Positions 28,101-36,010 are shown, counted from the stretch's first letter. The stretch is DNA of 64,000 nucleotides from JANMEX01 sp031422915 (GCA_031422915.1 JANPEK010000135.1:62001-126000), one strand, 5' to 3'. The notes: generated from the sequence alone by a model not told the origin. Translations and numbers: made by a program.

Positions 28101-31051
28101 CTGTTGTCAGTTGTCGTTGTCGTGGTCACATCGCCATTGCCACCAATGACGCTGACGGTGCGGATTGACAGGTCAATCGTGCCGTTACCGTTGAAGTCCT
28201 GCTGGATGTGATTCAACAGCCCATTGTCACTGGTCACTTTAGTTGAGCGATAGATGGCGTTTCCATGACCATCGCGCTCGGTGATGACCTCGGTGACCGA
28301 TCCGGAAGCAGACACAAACACGGACCTGTTTTCAGAAAAGCCGATGATGCCATCGGCGTTGCGGTCACGCGTGACAGTCTCGGTAAGGCCATCAGCGCTG
28401 ACTGTGTTGGTTTCAACCGCAATCAGGGTCCCGCCAGAGGAGAAGAACTCGATCGTCGTGGTTTTTGTGCCGTCATCGCCGATTTTCTCAGAGCTCACCC
28501 AATCATCAAAAGCGTCGGAGCCCGCATTGTAAGCTGTTGTGACGTCACGGTGGTCTGCCGAGGTGGTGACAACCGTCTTGTCCCGCACTGAGTTGTCGGC
28601 GTTCTTGAGAACCGTTGTCCGTTGGGTGCTGCCATTGGCGTTGATGACCAACAGCTCGGTTTGCGTTCGGTCGATCGCATTATCGCCGTTCCAGTCGATG
28701 GTGGTGGTCTTGGACAGACCATCGTCCGAGGTCGTAACGATGGTCTTTTCGAGCAGCGTGTTGTTGTAGCTTCTGACTTCCGTGGTTTCGGTGCTGCTGC
28801 CGTCAGCAAGAATCGCGTCCGTTGTGATCGTCCTTTGGTCATAGATCGCGTCGCCGTTCACATCCTCATCGACTGTCTGGATGAGGCCATTTGCCGAGAG
28901 AGTCGTCACGGTGCGCTGCTGCAGCATGCCGTTCTCGTCAAGCACCGAGAGTTCGCTGGTGCGGACGCCATTGACTGCAACACTTGTGACTTCTGTGATG
29001 TCAGCAGCGCCGTCGCCGTTGATATCACGGGCAACGGATACAGAGCGCAGAGTGGTGTTGGCCGTCGTCACCGTCCTGCTGACCAGATCGCCGACGCCAT
29101 CTGTGACGGTTACTGTCTGCACGCGGCTGCCGTCAGCGTTCAGCAGAATCAAATCTGTCGACGTGAAGTCGACCGTGCCGTCGCCGTCCACATCGGAAGT
29201 TGTGGTGCTGGACAAACCATCGTCGCTGACAATTTGAACGGTCTTGCTGATCAGCGAATTGTCCGCCGACCTGTTAGAAACCGTCTCGGTCGTGCTGCCA
29301 TTGGTATTCAGAACCTTGACGTCCTGAGTGACGAAATCAAATACTTCGTCGCCGGTGACATCTCTCTGGATTGTGACGGACAAGCCGTCATCGCTCGTCG
29401 TCTTCACGGTCTTCTCGCGGAGTGACCCGTCGCCATTCTTGACGAGTTCAGTCTCGGTCCTGCTGCCGTTGACATTCAATACGGTAGCGTCGGAAACGAC
29501 CGTTTCAAAGGCGCCATCGCCGTTGGCGTCCGTTTGAATCGTCGAGACCAACTCATTTGCCGAAACGATGCTGATCGACTGTGACGCCACAGTCCCGTCG
29601 GCATTCTTGTCCACGATTGTGGTCGTCGTTGAACCGTTTGCCGCCTCGACACTGGTGATGATCCGGTCATCATGGTCGTCACCGTTGGCGTCAGCGCTGA
29701 TTGTTTGCGTGCGACGGTCCGCGCTCATCGATTCCACGGTCTTCGACAGGAGATTGCCGTCGGAGCTGCTCTCGGTGACGGTGCGGACGTAAGAACCGTT
29801 GTTAATATTGACGACGGTCGAATCGAGAATCGTCAATTCGTACACATTGTTGCCGTCGGCATCGACATGGGTCGTGATAATCTTGCCGTTGGCGCTGGTG
29901 TCCACATAGGACTGGTCGCGAAGGCTGTCGTTGCCGTTGCGGTGCGTTATGGTGTGCGTAGATGACAGGTTGGTGTTGGTCACCGTGACGTCAATTGTCT
30001 TCAGATCAATCGTGGTGTTGCCATCTATGTCGGTCGTGGTCGTTTTGGTCTCAGTCTTGGTGTTAGTGTCAAATGAACTGACGCTGGTCGAACGGTTGAT
30101 CAGCGTGCCGTCAGGCTTGTAATTAGATGTGACCGATGTCGTTTGAACGGTCGAGGGCGCAATTGTTGCGAAGCTGACGATCGTTTCGCTGTCGTTAACG
30201 CCATTGCCGTCCGTGTCGGCCTTTACCGTCGACGTGATTTTGTCCGCGCCAAGCGTGGTGACTGTCTTGCTCTGCAGCGTGCCATTGCCGCTGAACACGC
30301 TCACCGTCTCGCTGCGGCTGGTGTCGGCATTGACCACCGTCACATTGGTCGTGGTCTGATCGTTGACGCCATCGCCGTTGATGTCGTGGGTCTCTGTCTT
30401 GCTCAGCGCATTTGCGCTTTGGGAAACCGTGACTTTCTCACGCAGCGATCCATCATTGTTGGTAACCGTGTTAGTCGAATTGGTCGATCCGTCTCCATTG
30501 ACCACGATGACCGTGGTTTCTCGAATGTCAGTCGTGGCGTTGCCGTCAAGATCGCGGTCCGTGACCTTGCTGCGCCCGTCAGCACTCACCGACATCGTCA
30601 CCTTGTCCCGAAGCGACGCGTCGCTGTTGGTCTCGGTAATGGTCTCGATGCGTGAATTGTTGGCGTTGATGACGATCAGGCGTGTTGATGTGAGGTCCGT
30701 GGAACCGTTGCTGTCATAATCGGCGGTTTCTGTGTTGGTCTTGCCGTCTATGCTGACCGACGAGGTCTGCGTGCGTATCACCGCGCCGTTCGGGGCAAGG
30801 TCGCTAATGGAGACAGTTCGGTGGCCGTCGGAATGTGTCGTGCGCACCTCGCGCTGGTCATACCAGCCGCCGCCTTCGCTATCGCGCAGTATTGTCGTGA
30901 TCTTGCCGTCGGCAGAAACCTGTGTGTCCGTCTGGTCAGTAAACACGCCGTTCAGGGTGTTCTTGACCTCCTCGTGCCGCGTGGAGCCTGCGCCGGTCGT
31001 GGTGGTGATGGTCTGACCCGGTCCCACACGCCGTCGCCATTGAAGTCCCAC
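22139..31051 (-). CDS. Giant RTX repeat protein, C-terminal part after frameshift
   Basis: A 2,970-codon frame holds, in order: about 23 degenerate repeats of about 55 residues (each with a D.NGDG..D core, a DGS turn and a SADG motif); four DUF4214-like segments (LYDTVLDRDMT, YRNALGRAPT, FDVVLDRAAT, FLNAFGRAAT); RTX nonapeptide runs (GGEGDDKIIGG); long Ca-binding modules; and a C-terminal FGGVAAIQFAQ...DFVVY end typical of type I secretion substrates. Homology begins around 31,017, not at the nominal ATG at 31,051. The 5' part of the gene is the overlapping frame at 30952-32823. It is predicted to be an extracellular calcium-binding adhesin or toxin. No type I exporter gene is nearby. Confidence 0.85.
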   Translation of the reverse strand: MGLQWRRRVGPGQTITTTTGAGSTRHEEVKNTLNGVFTDQTDTQVSADGKITTILRDSEGGGWYDQREVRTTHSDGHRTVSISDLAPNGAVIRTQTSSVSIDGKTNTETADYDSNGSTDLTSTRLIVINANNSRIETITETNSDASLRDKVTMSVSADGRSKVTDRDLDGNATTDIRETTVIVVNGDGSTNSTNTVTNNDGSLREKVTVSQSANALSKTETHDINGDGVNDQTTTNVTVVNADTSRSETVSVFSGNGTLQSKTVTTLGADKITSTVKADTDGNGVNDSETIVSFATIAPSTVQTTSVTSNYKPDGTLINRSTSVSSFDTNTKTETKTTTTDIDGNTTIDLKTIDVTVTNTNLSSTHTITHRNGNDSLRDQSYVDTSANGKIITTHVDADGNNVYELTILDSTVVNINNGSYVRTVTESSSDGNLLSKTVESMSADRRTQTISADANGDDHDDRIITSVEAANGSTTTTIVDKNADGTVASQSISIVSANELVSTIQTDANGDGAFETVVSDATVLNVNGSRTETELVKNGDGSLREKTVKTTSDDGLSVTIQRDVTGDEVFDFVTQDVKVLNTNGSTTETVSNRSADNSLISKTVQIVSDDGLSSTTTSDVDGDGTVDFTSTDLILLNADGSRVQTVTVTDGVGDLVSRTVTTANTTLRSVSVARDINGDGAADITEVTSVAVNGVRTSELSVLDENGMLQQRTVTTLSANGLIQTVDEDVNGDAIYDQRTITTDAILADGSSTETTEVRSYNNTLLEKTIVTTSDDGLSKTTTIDWNGDNAIDRTQTELLVINANGSTQRTTVLKNADNSVRDKTVVTTSADHRDVTTAYNAGSDAFDDWVSSEKIGDDGTKTTTIEFFSSGGTLIAVETNTVSADGLTETVTRDRNADGIIGFSENRSVFVSASGSVTEVITERDGHGNAIYRSTKVTSDNGLLNHIQQDFNGNGTIDLSIRTVSVIGGNGDVTTTTTTDNSANQAIRTVVDVAAANGLFQSTTVDKNADGVVDEMVRTFTFADGSKRVETLDQYGLDLSTASEVRLVSADGRVEELYRNLTPDLGTSIFSASASNFDIAMIRETDLSGNTITAYHEQTTHIGASDITSDIEVFESANGQSSVTSFNFDGDSVIDLQVTETRVVNQDGSTTETYDSNYRGALGHREIVETSANRLIRSVKIDLGGDDSIDETINASTVFTAAGEKIETSSKTYSNGSVIEKVVATTSADGRLETYESDFNGDGIRELTVTTQTLSDGTLVSTSTYFNVAGYRMSEDRAVTSLGGLKTVHTFDNGTVETTEFTANGRGAYVWTQTKPLALSNNTKTVSTRQTDAEGVAQWTLSIQTVTNGTTATNTYVASLSEKDLNEFLNSAADLYDTVLDRDMTKAEIEGLLQYYSGAAHTAGSAAATDLLDALLVTQEFKTKYGVPTNGDLPDTEYISIFYRNALGRAPTLAELDAIISVKGGEGVAQALADSLEHDLIGNTHLKTNNSDFRGYYVTRDHVIDEELANVQVMHLFDVVLDRAATASEIKYYSDQILKSDVTLGGVAASLFALAEATSLRGMGDANFVDALFLNAFGRAATQTEITNWSNYIDAPAGSSYGSITKAALIAAIAESPEHLGIVVTHVSTPATTYNVINGTAGNDGRTGTTGADQINGLAGGDVIHGGEGDDKIIGGLDIDLLNDHEGNERYEWTRGDGADTINDAGPSLLEVDKLVLSGVLTSEVVLTRVAYNLMVNIYGTTLEVITVLGQFGTSSTSAIDGKGIEAICFSDGTVWNLSDILARTITSGDDNPNVKDGTSYSDYILGQAGNDILNGFGGNDRIVGGTGVDTVDGSDGSDTYEWALGDGNDFINDNSLNLFENDTLVLTNVASTAVTLSRENNDLIIAIYVNGTNEVITDKDRFESAAKGYGLESIKFSDGVTWDLAELMARPYLVEGTAGSETLNGTNDNENFVGFAGNDVINGNGGVDFILGGDGTDTLSGGDGDDILDAGTGAGWQFVYGYRGSDTYVYGSNGGNVFVRGTAEIVVSSLDRVRFTDLTLGDVTLDTYNYGAGTSDGLALQFLWSDGSNSGEFRVAQEGNRIEVFEFADGTTISAIIWYTDGRPELIGTSSNDRIYGTTDSDFIFGREGDDTLSAGDHRADPGDGSDIQYLYGEGGNDSYVYSKGNGRVYIGSTAETANSGASDRVIFSDLTLGDISFSTTNYASSTAPQEGLAFNFDWISGNTAGQLSIALGAQHIEIFEFADGTTVSSISYNSTNGLTTLIGTASNDYIRGGMGFDSITGGAGDDVMDAGSGPGWQTMSGGAGDDTYIYGANGGFVFLGGTVETTTSGDADRIRFTDLALSDITLGYYDYTSASVHGNALRFSWTSGAGSGELRVGLEGSEFEVFEFADGTTVSSITHNSTSGLTSLIGTSGNDYIGGGTGYDSITGGAGDDVMDAGSGAGWQTLYGGAGDDTYLYGANGGLVFIGGTVETTTSGDADRIRFTDLALSDITMGYHDYTSASVHGNALRFNWNNGMSSGELRVGLEGSKFEIFEFADGTTVSAIAFNTLTGLTTLTGTDNGDTINGTNGVDVINGVGGDDRIDGLTGADQMAGGLGDDQYFVDNAGDSVSEIASEGIDEIHASMNYTLVANIERLYLTGSANINATGLVSKDDYLRGNSGNNTLTGLSGNDTLDGAAGSDVMIGGTGDDTYYVDSASDVITELSSQGSDIILASISATIAANVERLALTGGANINATGDAANNILIGNVGANVLDGLAGADTMQGGLGNDFYYVDNSADIVDEVTGGGGASDFIYASVSFTITASVERLYLTGTTNINATGRDNQVDMLVGNTGNNSPSGQNGNDVLYGGLGNDTLTGGTGLDLFRFDTLANSTTNKDTITDFSVADDTIQLSKNAYAGITLTGVLGASMFKNVTTGAVDADDRILYNSSTGELSYDADGFGGVAAIQFAQVAANLSLTNADFVVY
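23401..25200 (-). repeat. Tandem 441-bp modules inside the RTX gene
   Basis: Blocks beginning near 23401, 23842 and 24283 are spaced by 441 bases, and a more diverged fourth lies near 24749. The first two are nearly identical, for example the segment from ATGTCACTCAGTGCCAAGTC at 23571 recurs at 24012. Each encodes about 147 residues: an RTX Ca-binding turn (GGAGDDVMDAGSG), DRIRFTDLALSDI and FEFADGTTVSSI. They indicate recent internal duplication. Confidence 0.8.
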
Positions 31052-32823
31052 GAGTTGGTAACCGTGCCGCCGGTGGCGCTGGTAACGCTCTTCAGAATGA
31101 AGGCCATCGAGCCATCGGCATTCAGCGCGGTGCTGGTGACCGTGCGCACACCCGCGCCATCGGTCGCAGTTGTTGGGGTCACGGCATAGCCCTGCACATC
31201 GCTCATCAGTGCAACATTGGCGACCGTGCCCGTGCCGCCACCCACCTTTGTGAACAGCGTCTGGCCGGTGATCCGCGAGCCGTCCGGCAGTTCGATGCTG
31301 GTCGTGTCGGCGGTGAGGTTGATCGATGCAATGCCCGCCTCAGCCAGCGTCATGACGCTTGTCGAGCCGTCGGCGTTGGTCACCTCGATCTTGAACTGCG
31401 AGAACGCCGCGTCATTGTTGTTCAGAACGCCATCGCCGCTTGTATCGAAAACGCTGCGGATCGCCTCCAGATCGCCGGAGGCTGTCGGGTCCCATTCGGT
31501 GAACACATATTGCTTGGTGTCGCGGATGTAGCCGAGATTGTCCGGATCAACGAACAACACTCCATCGCCCTTAGCTGCCCATGCTGTACGGTGAAGCAGG
31601 CCGTCATCGATCGAATCCATGAATTTGCCGGATTGAGAAAATTCGGTGACGCCGATGCCGTTGCCGTCGAGATCCAGGATTACTGGCACGCGGCCAGTCA
31701 AGCGGCCATTCTCGCCCTTCTGGCTCGGACGTCCTTGGCCAAATCCTGAATCGTAGTTGCCGCCGCCAAAATGCCTGCCGTCATTATCGCCGTAAGTATC
31801 GCCTGAACGTCGACCTCCGCCGCTGCCGCCAGAATTGCCTCTAGAGCTACTTGGATCACTGCCTGAAGACCCGGGGCTGCTAGGATGGCTTCCCATGTTG
31901 CCACCGACGCCGCCAAGATTGCCAGGAGCGGAGCCCGGTCCACTAGAATTATACCCGCCGCTACCACTGCCGGACGACCGGTCACTGCCAGACCCGATGG
32001 AGGGGCTCGCAGCTCCGCCGCCAAAATGTCTGCTGTCGTTGTCGCCGTACGGGTCGTTTGAAGTGCGGCCTCCGGCACTGCCGCCCGAGCTACCACCGAT
32101 GCTGCCAAAATTGCCGCCACCACTCGAGCCGGGTGCATATGGACTGCCTGGTGTAGCATTTGGCCCAACATGGCCGGGGCTGTCGGGGGCAGCGGCTCTG
32201 TCAGCATCGTTGCGTTCTTGGCGTTCGTCGGGAGAGAGGCCGCCACGATTGGTTCTACCATAGTCGCGTTCCTGCGCAATTTCGCGAGCGCGATTTTTGT
32301 CTTGCTCAAGTGCTTGCTTGGCCTCAAACAGCGACAATCCGTCCTTATCAAACTCAGCAATATCTGCTGAATTCAGTTCCGGGCTATTAACAATTCCGGC
32401 CTTTTCCGCGGGCTCATTCTCAAGTATGGATTTTAATGCTTTGACGCCGTAGTAGTGACCCAGAACTCCGCCGATAATTCCCCCAAAAATAGCGCCAGGC
32501 AATCCTATCCTAGCCCCCAAAGTTACACCAAACGACGCCCCATATTCCGCTCCAGCCAAGCCGCCGGCTTGCGCGACTGCCTCCTTTGCGGCTCCGACTG
32601 AGCCAGATTTGTCATATGCATGATTGACTGCAACCCCGGCCCCTACGACGCCAAACGTAATCCCGGTCCCCATTACAGCGCGACTAATTGCCCGGCCCAC
32701 TTCAAAGACGTGCATTAAGCCATGGACCCCGCCGAAATATCCTGAATTAGTTAGTCCATAGGCCTCCAAACCATGATCAACTTCTGCACTCGAATCGTGC
32801 GCTTGGTCTGAAGCGTTAGTCAT
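30952..32823 (-). CDS. Giant RTX repeat protein, N-terminal part before frameshift
   Basis: From ATG 32823 this frame encodes about 600 meaningful residues and then runs about 70 bases out of frame. It has an N-terminal glycine-rich hydrophobic region (GTGITFGVVGAGVAV, GLPGAIFGGIIGGVLGHYYG), a Gly/Ser linker with two copies of YGDND.RHFGGG, and the RTX-associated VPVILDLDGNGIGVTEFS domain. The first repeat, WDFNGDGVWDR, continues in the other frame as GQTITTTTGAG. The start overlaps the upstream membrane gene by 8 bases. The glycine-zipper-like segment could insert in membranes. Confidence 0.8.
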   Translation of the reverse strand: MTNASDQAHDSSAEVDHGLEAYGLTNSGYFGGVHGLMHVFEVGRAISRAVMGTGITFGVVGAGVAVNHAYDKSGSVGAAKEAVAQAGGLAGAEYGASFGVTLGARIGLPGAIFGGIIGGVLGHYYGVKALKSILENEPAEKAGIVNSPELNSADIAEFDKDGLSLFEAKQALEQDKNRAREIAQERDYGRTNRGGLSPDERQERNDADRAAAPDSPGHVGPNATPGSPYAPGSSGGGNFGSIGGSSGGSAGGRTSNDPYGDNDSRHFGGGAASPSIGSGSDRSSGSGSGGYNSSGPGSAPGNLGGVGGNMGSHPSSPGSSGSDPSSSRGNSGGSGGGRRSGDTYGDNDGRHFGGGNYDSGFGQGRPSQKGENGRLTGRVPVILDLDGNGIGVTEFSQSGKFMDSIDDGLLHRTAWAAKGDGVLFVDPDNLGYIRDTKQYVFTEWDPTASGDLEAIRSVFDTSGDGVLNNNDAAFSQFKIEVTNADGSTSVMTLAEAGIASINLTADTTSIELPDGSRITGQTLFTKVGGGTGTVANVALMSDVQGYAVTPTTATDGAGVRTVTSTALNADGSMAFILKSVTSATGGTVTNSWDFNGDGVWDRVRPSPPRPAQAPRGTRRSRTP

Positions 32824-33448
32824 GCTGCGAGCCCCCATTCCTGTTTCCGCCCTTGAACCTGCTGATCGTCCAATAGCGAAAATTGTATACGTATATTGAA
32901 GCAAGTAAGAATGAAACTAAAATCGTATCAAATGCTAATATTATGCCGTTTTTGTACATCATCCCAATGAAAGATATTTTAGTTTCAGTGGTAAATAGAT
33001 AGAAAATAAGAAGCCCAAAAAATATTGCTTTCCCTTTCAAGTCTCTATTGCTTTTTATTACAATTAGATCAATAGTTGCTTTAGTCTTGGAGAAATAAGC
33101 TTTATATATACTTACAACTATAACAATTATACCCAGCAAAACCGATGAAAACACCAAAGAAAAATAGTAAATATCGAAATCAAGAATTGGCGATGATCCG
33201 AAAGATTTATTCAATTCAACTAGATTTGCATAAAATCTTGGTATCAATTCAATGGTGTGATTATATTTTACCAAGAAAACCTTCATCATAATATAATCTT
33301 TAAAATAAGTGATCGACAAATAGACAAGAAATACGAACATTGGAGAGAAAAATAGCACAAATTGCCCGTTGCGATGCATTTCACTCGCTTTTTCCTCGCC
33401 AAGCTCAGAAGAGTCAACTTTGCTAAAAGCCGTACTTGGTCTATTCAT
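32816..33448 (-). CDS. AT-rich polytopic membrane protein upstream of RTX gene
   Basis: The 210-residue protein starts at ATG 33448 and has four predicted membrane helices (FFSPMFVFLVYLSITYF, YYFSLVFSSVLLGIIVIVVS, AIFFGLLIFYLFTT and ILAFDTILVSFLLASIYVY). Its base composition is markedly more A+T-rich than everything around it, which suggests separate acquisition. The stop overlaps the RTX start as ATGACTAA, implying coupled translation. No family is recognised. An immunity or accessory role for the RTX protein is a guess from linkage only. Confidence 0.7.
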   Translation of the reverse strand: MNRPSTAFSKVDSSELGEEKASEMHRNGQFVLFFSPMFVFLVYLSITYFKDYIMMKVFLVKYNHTIELIPRFYANLVELNKSFGSSPILDFDIYYFSLVFSSVLLGIIVIVVSIYKAYFSKTKATIDLIVIKSNRDLKGKAIFFGLLIFYLFTTETKISFIGMMYKNGIILAFDTILVSFLLASIYVYNFRYWTISRFKGGNRNGGSQHD

Positions 33449-33483
33449 ATCGAATAACTTTCGCTGTATATGGAAAAGCTGTT

Positions 33484-34134
33484 CTACACCAAATAATTCC
33501 CTCCAGCAAACGCCGCTCCAACCGCCCGCAATAGCTTGTCTGTCGTCGCCAAACTCGTACCCGTCGTGACATTCACCTGCACATGTGAAGCGCCCTTGTC
33601 TGCCTTCCATTGCCGCACGGCGGCGATCAGCCCCAGAAACACTTTCGTCCGCCCAACCTGATTGAGCGCTTCCTGCTCGACCGCAATCAGCTGCACCGCC
33701 ACGAAGGGTGGGCCTTCGGAGAGCATGTAATGATCACACTGCGCCCAAGCCGCGCCAACGACCGCGCCGCGGTATTCAGCAACGAGGGCGAGAATATTGT
33801 CCGGATGCGTCGCCAGAAACGCAAACTGGGCATCAAACTTCCTGTCCGAAAACGCCTGCGCGCGGAACACCGAGTTGGCGTGATGCTGTCGCAACAGCAA
33901 GCGCAGCCCTTCGCGGTCATCAAGTCCCCCGCGGCGGATCAGCAAGCCCTTGCTGCCCTTGGCAAGGCCAGTGGAGCCATTCACCACTTTTGAGGTCACC
34001 GCATTCGAAGCAGCGTCGGGCGACTGCGAGCTAGAAGGCGAACGAACACTCGCAACCTCTGCCAGCAACACCAGTGACTGATCTGCGTCCAAAGCCGCCT
34101 GCCCCGCTTCAGTTGTAACCAACCGAACACTCAA
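33484..34134 (-). CDS. GNAT-like acetyltransferase
   Basis: The 216-residue protein has a Ser/Ala-rich N-terminus (about 60 residues) and then a GNAT-like fold: LLIRRGGLDDREGLRLLLRQ, ILALVAEYRGAVVGAAWAQC, FVAVQLIAVEQEALNQVGRT (strand 4 and the acetyl-CoA loop region) and ASHVQVNVTTGTS. It starts at TTG. It lies 35 bases upstream of the membrane gene and is co-oriented with the RTX gene, so it may modify that protein. RTX-activating acyltransferases share this fold, but no direct similarity was established. Confidence 0.6.
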   Translation of the reverse strand: MSVRLVTTEAGQAALDADQSLVLLAEVASVRSPSSSQSPDAASNAVTSKVVNGSTGLAKGSKGLLIRRGGLDDREGLRLLLRQHHANSVFRAQAFSDRKFDAQFAFLATHPDNILALVAEYRGAVVGAAWAQCDHYMLSEGPPFVAVQLIAVEQEALNQVGRTKVFLGLIAAVRQWKADKGASHVQVNVTTGTSLATTDKLLRAVGAAFAGGNYLV

Positions 34135-34461
34135 CCGCAGTTCAATTCTTATTAAGGTTGCATGTCAAGCATGCAATTGGGGACTTCGCACAAATCCCTT
34201 GCATCATTCTGCCTCGACAGTGGCCTTGTCAGTCTGCGTGACGGTGAACGGTGTCGATGGCTCTGGTCGTGCCTGCGTGTCCAAGTTCGAAACCGCTCAG
34301 ATTATCACCTATATTGCTCTCACTCCGGTTACGCGGGCATGTCGGTGACTCGGAGCGCTAAAAGGAGGTCAACGGCCCGCCCCTTATCCTCAAGTCCTAC
34401 GGAAAGCGGCCCGCGCCTCAGTTGATATAGATTCGCGCTTGTGAGCACTGTTCTGCCCAAA
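34135..34461. other. Intergenic region upstream of the RTX cassette
   Basis: These 327 bases lie between the GNAT-like gene and the IS element and should hold the promoter of the RTX cassette. A short plus-strand frame (34162-34425) has no recognisable protein features. The IS insertion at 34462 may have separated or altered upstream control sequences. Confidence 0.4.
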
Positions 34462-34482
34462 GGGGGCCGTTGCGTAAATTGG
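34462..34482 (+). repeat. Left terminal inverted repeat of the IS5-family element
   Basis: The end starts GGGGGCCGTTGCGTAAATTG and pairs with the right end at 35630-35650. The CCGTTGC core is identical in both. Confidence 0.75.
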
Positions 34483-34610
34483 TATTTGCGGTGCGTTTGT
34501 GGGTTGGCGGCGTTGGGGCGTGGGTTTGTGCCGCTTGAACGGCTGGCTTTTGTCTGATCTTGTTTGGATTTGACTGCTTTGGCCGATTTTGGACGCAGTT
34601 GTGCCTTGAG

Positions 34611-35591
34611 CTATGATGTTAACGTGACCCAGCGGCGCATGTTGAAGGCCATGGCGGCGATCATCACTTGGGCGGTGGCTTTGGCAAGACCGCGATAGCG
34701 GATGACGGACAGGCCCATGCGGCGCTTCAAAGTGGCGAACGTTGTCTCGACGGCAGCGCGCTGGCGGGCGATGAGCCGGTTGAACCGCTTCAGGCGCCGC
34801 GGCAGGTCGGGGTGATGCTTGTTGGGGCGGCGTATGAGGCGCGGTTTGATGCCTCTGTCTTTAAGGGCCGCTTCACGGGCATGGGTGTGATAGGCGGCGT
34901 CCGCCAGAACCGCCTGTTCATCACCACAGATCAAAAGATCGGCAGGCGTTGTGTCGTTGATGTTGGCGGGCGTGGTGATGATCCTTCGAATGAGGCCGGA
35001 GCCTTGATCGACACCAGCATGCGCCTTGTAGCCATATGACGAGCCTTGCTTGCCCTGTCTGCGTGTGAATGCGGCATCCGGATCAGAGGCTGGCGCATCG
35101 GCTACCCCGTCTGTCGAGGCGCGCGGCGGTCTTGCAGCATTGGTTTCGATGATCGTCGCATCCAGCATCGTGCCGCGCCGAAGGATCAATCCCGCTTGGT
35201 CCAACTGTTGGTCCAACTCGCCAAACAGTGTGTCCAAAAGCCCCGTATCACTCAGCAAATTGCGAAACCGGCACAGGGTCGTATGATCGGGAACAGGCGC
35301 TTCAACACTCAAACCGACAAAATGGCGGAACGACCAGCGGTCAGATATCGCATCTTCAAGCTCGGCATCGGACAGCCCATACAAAGATTGCAAAAGCAGC
35401 GCCTTGAACATCAACAGCGGGCTGTAAGCAGGCCGCCCCGCACCACCCTCATGGCGCAGCCGTGCCAGGATCTTCTCGAACCGATACCACTTCACCAACC
35501 CCGAAAGCTGATCAAGCCGCTCATTGCGGCCAATACCGACAGGCAACAGCGCATCAACAAAGCTGAACTGTCCCGATTGCTTCACCGCCAT
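34611..35591 (-). CDS. IS5-family transposase
   Basis: The 326-residue protein has the IS5/IS4 DDE organisation: YSPLLMFKALLLQSLYGLSD, VPDHTTLCRFRNLL, GTMLDATIIETNAARPP (first Asp), GYKAHAGVDQGSG, VLADAAYHTHARE (second Asp) and RQRAAVETTFATLKRRMGL (Glu). The frame is complete and the length is usual, so the element may be active. The degenerate fragment near 4.3 kb is from a different group. Confidence 0.95.
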   Translation of the reverse strand: MAVKQSGQFSFVDALLPVGIGRNERLDQLSGLVKWYRFEKILARLRHEGGAGRPAYSPLLMFKALLLQSLYGLSDAELEDAISDRWSFRHFVGLSVEAPVPDHTTLCRFRNLLSDTGLLDTLFGELDQQLDQAGLILRRGTMLDATIIETNAARPPRASTDGVADAPASDPDAAFTRRQGKQGSSYGYKAHAGVDQGSGLIRRIITTPANINDTTPADLLICGDEQAVLADAAYHTHAREAALKDRGIKPRLIRRPNKHHPDLPRRLKRFNRLIARQRAAVETTFATLKRRMGLSVIRYRGLAKATAQVMIAAMAFNMRRWVTLTS

Positions 35592-35629
35592 GTTGATCCT
35601 CCAACTTCAAACACAGAGAATCATAACCA

Positions 35630-35650
35630 CCGAATTTTGCAACGGTCCCC
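35630..35650 (-). repeat. Right terminal inverted repeat of the IS5-family element
   Basis: Read on the minus strand it begins GGGGACCGTTGCAAAATTCG, the partner of the left end at 34462. Confidence 0.75.
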
Positions 35651-36010
35651 AAAGGAAAGACAAGCCGGAATTTTACACAACAGCGATTGCCATTCAGGAA
35701 GCTACTCCGGTCAATCGATTGCCCATAGCCGATCAACGCCCCGCGCAAAATTGGTTCCTGACAATTGACGAAGCCCGTCAGCGACTGACAGGCTGCGCAA
35801 GGCCTTTATGAAGTGCGTCACTTGGTGCCATCGGCAACAGCCTACCAATGCCGCAGGCGAATGGCTCAGGAGCACCTGCTGCGCTGCTAGGAATACATCC
35901 CAGATATTCCCCAACCCGGCAGTCCAAAATCGGGGAACAAGTTAAATCCGGCTTGCTGCCTTCACCAAGAATCCTGTGATTGCCAACGTGAACTTTTTGC
36001 CAGTTGGGCC
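35651..36010. other. Gap between IS element and relaxase gene
   Basis: These 360 bases contain only short frames without recognisable features. The sequence may be remnant DNA displaced by the IS insertion. No terminator with a clear T-run was found after the relaxase stop. Confidence 0.4.

Larger units (their letters stand above)
34462..35650 (-). mobile_element. IS5-family insertion sequence, apparently intact
   Basis: A 1,189-bp element is bounded by imperfect inverted repeats: GGGGGCCGTTGC at 34462 and, on the other strand, GGGGACCGTTGC ending at 35650, with about 15 of 21 end bases matching. AAA flanks both ends, compatible with a 3-bp target duplication but too simple to be decisive. 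It carries one full-length transposase gene and about 150 bases of non-coding sequence after it. Confidence 0.85.

Noticed and set aside
28622..29425. Plus-strand open frame of 267 codons inside the RTX region
   Set aside because: It lies antisense to the repeat-encoding frame, has repetitive shadow composition and no domain; it is an artefact of the tandem repeats.
22139..31051. Tandem repeats considered as a CRISPR-like array
   Set aside because: The repeats are about 165 bases, diverged, in frame and encode calcium-binding protein motifs; no short conserved repeat with unique spacers exists.
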